64,000 nucleotides of DNA, taken from assembly GCA_965226805.1 (NCBI GenBank), contig CBDDDW010000030.1, positions 248,001 to 312,000 on the forward strand. The letters run 5' to 3'. Below the pieces are notes generated by a model that was not told the DNA's origin, did not search any database, and worked only from the letters and a program-made list of their open reading frames with translations. The stretch is from CBDDDW01 sp965226805. Lineage in GTDB: Bacteria > Chloroflexota > Dehalococcoidia > Lucifugimonadales > JAGWBF01. This document shows positions 61,420 through 64,000 of this stretch, in pieces; positions within the stretch are counted from its first letter, which is position 1; every line of letters starts with the position of its first letter. Made by a program: the position numbers and the translations under genes.

Positions 61420-62674
61420 ATGGCTCAGTCTAAGGCGGCATTCAAAGTACTTCAGGCAGACAGGCTCATTGACAGCTCCGGAGGCGCGGTTCGGAGAGAC
61501 GTAGCCGTGGTATTGGAAGGAGAGCTGATTAAAGAAATCTTGCCGCGGGATCATTTGGATGCCCCGGTCGAGGACTCCTACCAAATAGTGGACTTCCCTG
61601 GGGCCACTATCCTGCCCGGCCTCATAGACTGCCATACCCACACCAACATGCCGGCGAACGGGCGCCGTGGGGAAGAGGTGATTCCCGACGGCGACGACAT
61701 ACGCCTGTTAAGGTCCACCCAGAACTGCCGCATCGCCCTCCAAATCAGGGGTAACAACCATGTGCGACAACGGCGCATGGAACAACACCGCCTTTTCACT
61801 GAAGGAAGGACTAAGCCGCGGCGTCGTCGAAGGGCCGCGTTTGATGGTGTGCGGGCGGCCCATCACCACGACGGGTGGGCACTGCTGGTTCATGGGCTCG
61901 GAAGCCGATGGCGTCGACGGCGTCAGGAGCGAGACTCGGAGGTTAATCAAGGAGGGGGCCGACTTTATCAAGGTCATGGCCACAGGCGGCAGCACCGTGA
62001 CCAGCGATCCATATCGGCCGGCCTATACCGTAGAAGAGCTTAGGACGGTGGCTGAGGAGGCCCACAGACGCGGCATCGTCGCCACCGCCCATTGCCGCTG
62101 CACTGAGGGAATGGTCAACGTGCTAGATGCGGACTTCGATGTCATTATTCATGCTCACTTTGCCGACGCCGATGGAGCCAGAGCATTCGACCCGCGGGTC
62201 GCCGAGCGCATCGAGAAACAGGGTGTATGGGTGAACCCTACCCTTCACATCGGCAGGTGCCGCATGTGGCAACTGCGTGAAAAGAGGCAGAAGGAGGGAC
62301 TCTCCCAGGAGGAGACAGAGCTACTAGAAATGGTAGAAAAGAACGTGAAGCTCAGCCTCGAAGAGTGCAGGCAGCTTAACGAATCGGGTGTAAAGCTGGT
62401 AGCGGGGTCAGATTGTGGATGGGGGACCTATCCCTTCGGACAGTTCGCCCAGGAGATCGGCGCCCTGGTAGAGGCAGGCTTGACACCTATGGAGGCCATC
62501 CTTGCCGGCACCAAGAACGGCGCTGAGGTGCTCCACCTGCTGGACCGGGTAGGGTCCGTCGAGGCAGGAAAGCAGGCGGACTTGCTGGTCGTAGACGGCG
62601 ACCCGTCACAAGACATTACCGCGCTGGAAAGGGTGCTTGCCGTATACAAGGCAGGCAAAAAGGTCGATGCCTGA
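61420..62674 (+). pseudogene. Imidazolonepropionase-like amidohydrolase with a one-base frameshift
   Basis: The first frame gives MAQSKAAFKVLQADRLIDSSGG... with the metal site DCHTHTNMP, up to RSTQNCRIALQ. The next frame then takes over as SGVTTMCDNGAWNNTAFSLKEG and runs to 62674. It carries DFIKVMATGG (the bridging Lys), ATAHCRCTEG, VIIHAHF and VAGSDCGWGTYPFG, all expected ligands. Removing one A from CAAATCA at 61742-61744 restores a single protein of about 417 residues. So it is either a recent frameshift or a sequencing error. Function if intact: metal-dependent hydrolase of cyclic amides or dipeptides. Confidence 0.85.
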
Positions 62675-62695
62675 TCCGTCAACGCCCGTACGTGG

Positions 62696-62893
62696 GTGGT
62701 AGACTTGGGGGGACTGGATCCCCAAGAGCTCGTGTTGGTCTGCGCCATGTGCCGGCGCCAATTTCCATCGGGTATCCAGGCGAAGGGCCGGGCATTGGAG
62801 GAACTGGACCTGTCCGGTAGGGTTCACGAGTGCCCCTATTGCGGATTCACCGCTGCCTACAACGATACCGACTATACACGCAAAGGCGAATAG
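62696..62893 (+). CDS. Small zinc-ribbon protein
   Basis: A 65-residue protein with two Cys pairs: VCAMCRRQF (C-x2-C) and ECPYCGF (C-x2-C), about 30 residues apart, which would bind one zinc. Starts at a GTG 21 bases after the amidohydrolase stop; no strong ribosome binding site. Homologous family not recognised. Could be a DNA/RNA-binding or adaptor protein. Confidence 0.6.
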   Translation: MVDLGGLDPQELVLVCAMCRRQFPSGIQAKGRALEELDLSGRVHECPYCGFTAAYNDTDYTRKGE

Positions 62894-63058
62894 CACGGGC
62901 GCCGCGTTGGTGGGGGCGCGTCCGATCTTGTCCATCCCAAAAGCCCCGCTTCTCGATGCCTGCACGGGTGTTGTGCGGTGATTCGCAACGGAGAGGGAGC
63001 ACTTGCATCCGCTATGTGGGCCCCATATAATTGAGGAGTCCCAGGCAGTGGAGGGCGA

Positions 63059-63134
63059 GGGCGGTTAGCTCAGCGGTTAGAGCGCCTCGTTCACACCGAG
63101 GAGGTCAGAGGTTCAAATCCTCTATCGCCCACCA
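63059..63134 (+). tRNA. tRNA-Val (anticodon CAC)
   Basis: A 76-base cloverleaf: acceptor GGGCGGT/ATCGCCC, D arm GCTC/GAGC, anticodon stem CCTCG/CGAGG with loop TTCACAC, T arm AGAGG/CCTCT with TTCAAAT, and encoded CCA. Confidence 0.95.
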
Positions 63135-63216
63135 TCTCCGATGCCGATCCTTAATCGGGATCCGTGGTGCAGACAGCCAATAGAGTCGCGCTCCACGTCC
63201 CCAGAAGGTCAAACCA

Positions 63217-63302
63217 GCCGAGGTGGCGGAACGGCAGACGCGCTACGTTCAGGGCGTAGTGTCCTTACGGGCGTGTGGGTTCAAATCCCACCCTCGGCAC
63301 CA
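63217..63302 (+). tRNA. tRNA-Leu (anticodon CAG)
   Basis: An 86-base type II tRNA: acceptor GCCGAGG/CCTCGGC, anticodon stem CTACG/CGTAG with loop TTCAGGG, long variable arm (TGTCCTTACGGGCGT), T arm with TTCAAAT, encoded CCA. Confidence 0.95.
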
Positions 63303-63331
63303 AACCAGTCCAACTTGGGGGACGGCACAAC

Positions 63332-63408
63332 GCGCTTGTAGCTCAGCTGGATAGAGCGCAGCCCTGCGGAGGCTGAGGCCGTGGGTTCGAATCCCGCCAA
63401 GCGCGCCA
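63332..63408 (+). tRNA. tRNA-Arg (anticodon GCG)
   Basis: A 77-base cloverleaf: acceptor GCGCTTG/CAAGCGC, D arm GCTC/GAGC, anticodon stem CAGCC/GGCTG with loop CTGCGGA, T arm GTGGG/CCCGC with TTCGAAT, then G and encoded CCA. Most bacteria read CGN with an ACG (inosine) tRNA, so a GCG anticodon is unusual. Confidence 0.9.
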
Positions 63409-63479
63409 TCAAGAAACACCGCCGTGACAGTAACAATAACTAGAGACACGTCCCACTAGAGTGTCATGTAAACGCAATT

Positions 63480-63556
63480 GGGCGGTTAGCTCAGCTGGTT
63501 AGAGCACCTGCTTTACACGCAGGGGGTCAGAGGTTCGAGTCCTCTACTGCCCACCA
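63480..63556 (+). tRNA. tRNA-Val (anticodon TAC)
   Basis: A 77-base cloverleaf: acceptor GGGCGGT/ACTGCCC, anticodon stem CCTGC/GCAGG with loop TTTACAC, T arm AGAGG/CCTCT with TTCGAGT, encoded CCA. Very similar to the first tRNA in body, so the two valine tRNAs probably diverged from a common copy. Confidence 0.95.
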
Positions 63557-64000
63557 ACGCGTACGGTAGATACCACCGTCTTCGAGATGTGGCTGGGCAG
63601 CCTGTCAACGCACCGAGGCCTCTCGATTCCTGCATTGTGATGCGGTGGGGCGGAGGAACGTACGGGGCGTCACGCTACCCCGCCCTACTACGCATCCGCC
63701 TCTTCCTGCGTCCCCCCCTCGGCATCTGGTAGCTGACGCTAGGCTGGCAGAGACGTAGGTCGGGTTATCCGCGTCCTCCCAGACCTGCAGCGAAGCATCA
63801 CCAGATGGGTGCTAAGCGTTCCAACATCCCCGGACTTTTCAGGACCATCAGACCCTTTGCAGCAGAGGGTCGTGGGTCACTTGCCACCTGGAGCTGATCG
63901 ACAGCTCGACGGGCATCTGGTACTAGGCGGGAGTCTCCAGGCAAGCAGAAACAACCGCGGCGGAAACCATTCGGACCCAAAATTCGCAGCACGGTGCACT
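63557..64000. other. Right-edge region with no recognised gene
   Basis: About 440 bases after the tRNA cluster. No coding frame with family features, no repeat of the tRNA 3' end (so no attachment site) and no integrase were seen. Confidence 0.5.

Noticed and set aside
63557..64000. Possible integration site beside the last tRNA
   Set aside because: No direct repeat of the tRNA 3' end and no integrase were found in the window.

Overview
The window looks like a chromosomal segment of a GC-rich bacterium, most plausibly a Chloroflexota member of the Dehalococcoidia/SAR202 type. That placement is inferred from gene content: many luciferase-like flavin or F420 oxidoreductases (five), many Amidohydro_2-type metal hydrolases (five complete plus one cut by the window edge), an F420:NADP reductase-like gene, DUF1800 proteins, and housekeeping genes of ordinary bacterial type. 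No rRNA, phage or CRISPR was seen.

Layout. 1-9.5 kb: a leftward catabolic block of amidohydrolase, luciferase-like monooxygenase, two lipoprotein solute-binding proteins, a RidA protein, a second amidohydrolase and an IMPase-like phosphatase. 9.8-13.2 kb: a rightward tandem pair of amidohydrolases and a PAC2 protein. 13.9-15.8 kb: aspartate decarboxylase (panD) overlapping one methyltransferase gene and followed by a second. 15.8-18 kb: an IS1380-family element that ends inside a nucleotidyl cyclase gene. 18-24.6 kb: F420 reductase-like gene, purF, purM, a Phd-type antitoxin, purH and a glycosyltransferase. 24.65-25.47 kb: a GrdB/PrdB-related gene that reads as a selenoprotein through an in-frame TGA. 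25.6-33 kb: two diverged copies of a DUF1800-NHL pair flanking a SnoaL protein and an amidohydrolase. 33-37.7 kb: two luciferase-like oxidoreductases, an arylmalonate-decarboxylase-like protein and an HMG-CoA-lyase-like protein. 38-42.8 kb: MOSC protein, enoyl-CoA hydratase-like protein, VWA protein and a membrane protein. 42.8-44.7 kb: the TcmP / three-Cys-motif pair. 44.9-46.7 kb: XdhC and MocA. 47-53 kb: a MacB-like ABC exporter and a DUF3105-cyclophilin lipoprotein. 53-55.6 kb: a two-gene unit split by a second IS1380 element. 55.8-62.9 kb: PIG-L deacetylase, two F420-type oxidoreductases, a degenerate AroQ, a tail-less FtsZ, a frameshifted amidohydrolase and a zinc-ribbon protein. 63-63.6 kb: four tRNA genes.

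How it works together. De novo purine synthesis (purF, purM, purH) is the clearest housekeeping pathway. Much of the rest appears to be accessory catabolism of organic compounds: periplasmic binding, flavin/F420 oxidation, amide or C-C hydrolysis and CoA-type lyases. The two most interesting units are the probable selenoprotein at 24.65-25.47 kb and the panD-methyltransferase cluster, which could make N-methylated beta-alanine. Three families of short palindromic elements ending in CTAG are scattered through the window; two copies begin exactly in a TAG stop codon. Many genes use TTG or GTG starts behind good ribosome binding sites.
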